DNA of 64,000 bases from an uncultured Cellulophaga sp. Lineage in GTDB: Bacteria; Bacteroidota; Bacteroidia; Flavobacteriales; Flavobacteriaceae. The stretch is taken from positions 386,078 through 450,077 of the forward strand of contig CANMEI010000003.1 of NCBI GenBank assembly GCA_947496695.1, given 5' to 3'. Shown piece after piece: positions 63,690 through 64,000 of the stretch; position 1 is the first letter of the stretch; every line of letters begins with the position of its first letter. Under the pieces are notes generated by a model. That model saw only the letters and a list, made by a program, of their open reading frames with translations. It was not told the origin of the DNA and did no database searches. Made by a program: the position numbers and the translations under genes.

Positions 63690-63971
63690 ATGAAGACTTT
63701 TAAAAAGTTTTTAAAAAAGAAAAGCTACATCAAAGCTAAATTAACATTTACAAAAACTAATCATTTTCAAATACAAGCTACAATTAATGGTGTTTTAGGA
63801 AATTTTATATTAGATACAGGAGCCACAAATACCTGTATCGGATTAAATACATCATTAGATTTTCATGATGTTAGCCTTGTAGATGGTATTATAGGTGCTG
63901 ACTTATTAAAAAAAAGTAAAGCCATTATTGATTACAGCACTAGCACACTTTATTTAAGACAAAAGAAGTAA
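63690..63971 (+). CDS. Retropepsin-like aspartic protease, apparently lacking the flap region
   Basis: A 93-residue protein of the clan AA aspartic protease fold. It has the catalytic triad DTGA (42-45) in GNFILDTGATNTCIG, and the hydrophobic C-terminal segment VDGIIGADLLKKSKAIIDY typical of these bacterial proteins. Flavobacterial relatives known to me are about 140 residues, with some 50 residues (the flap and following strands) between these blocks. Here LDFHD joins SLVDGIIG directly. The frame is intact, so this looks like an in-frame internal deletion, and activity is doubtful. Single gene near the window end. Confidence 0.75.
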   Translation: MKTFKKFLKKKSYIKAKLTFTKTNHFQIQATINGVLGNFILDTGATNTCIGLNTSLDFHDVSLVDGIIGADLLKKSKAIIDYSTSTLYLRQKK

Positions 63972-64000
63972 AGAAGTCCTCTATATTTCAGTGTATTACA

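Noticed and set aside
1..64000. CRISPR arrays, insertion sequences, prophage or integrase attachment sites
   Set aside because: No regularly spaced repeats, transposase, integrase or phage structural genes were seen; the two tRNA genes have no flanking direct repeats that I could recognise.

Overview
The window is a gene-dense, AT-rich stretch of a Bacteroidota chromosome, almost certainly a (probably marine) member of the Flavobacteriaceae. The grounds are: SusC/SusD and FecR proteins, Bacteroidota-type promoters (TTTG, about 17-19 nt, TAnnTTTG), an alternative complex III respiratory operon, DUF2723 and head-GIN proteins, many SPII lipoproteins, and the order rplM-rpsI-rpsB-tsf ... pyrH-frr. 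I see no phage, insertion sequence or CRISPR array. Genus cannot be fixed from the sequence alone.

Layout. 1-2.4 kb: the end of gltB and all of gltD (glutamate synthase). 2.5-11.9 kb: an accessory uptake locus, made of a divergent ECF sigma gene and a fecR / SusC (with STN domain) / SusD / HExxH zinc-metallohydrolase lipoprotein / DUF4302 lipoprotein set. This is the least explained system here. 11.9-15.1 kb: ruvB, a cytochrome P450 and queG packed with overlapping or 3-nt junctions. 15.2-18.4 kb: an acyl-CoA oxidase-like gene facing a head-GIN (DUF2807) gene. 18.5-30.2 kb: one long minus-strand respiratory operon, actABCDEF (alternative complex III) followed by cytochrome c oxidase subunits II and I. 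It carries quinol electrons through c-type hemes to oxygen.

30.4-36.1 kb: a small SPOR-like secreted protein, a strikingly G-free intergenic stretch, then rimP-nusA-infB on the minus strand and tRNA-Gln(UUG). 36.2-45.6 kb: a large DUF2723/GT117 membrane protein, a thioredoxin-fold protein without catalytic cysteines, a membrane metallophosphoesterase, cutC, polA and a lipocalin-like lipoprotein. 45.8-52.3 kb: the translation cluster rplM-rpsI, rpsB, tsf, pyrH and frr, with an M61 peptidase on the opposite strand between tsf and pyrH. 52.4-58.4 kb: an RND/MMPL exporter, asnS, rpoN and a PAP2-like membrane protein overlapping rpoN. 58.4-61.6 kb: a PorT-like outer-membrane barrel and an ExbB / four-helix protein / ExbD / ExbD operon, the kind of energiser that powers TonB-dependent SusC transport. 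61.7-64 kb: tRNA-Ser(GGA), a tatD-ansA pair, and a retropepsin-like protein that appears to lack its flap region.

Most genes are housekeeping and easily recognised. The best candidates for something undescribed are the sigma/FecR-controlled metallohydrolase uptake locus, the ExbBD operon with its extra membrane protein and CxxC-bearing ExbD, the C-terminal helix-hairpin-helix tail on ActC, and several structured leader regions. Start codons were revised for ruvB, the acyl-CoA oxidase-like gene, rimP, pyrH, asnS and exbB. In four of these the upstream TTG that an ORF finder would choose lies inside a TAnnTTTG promoter-like box.
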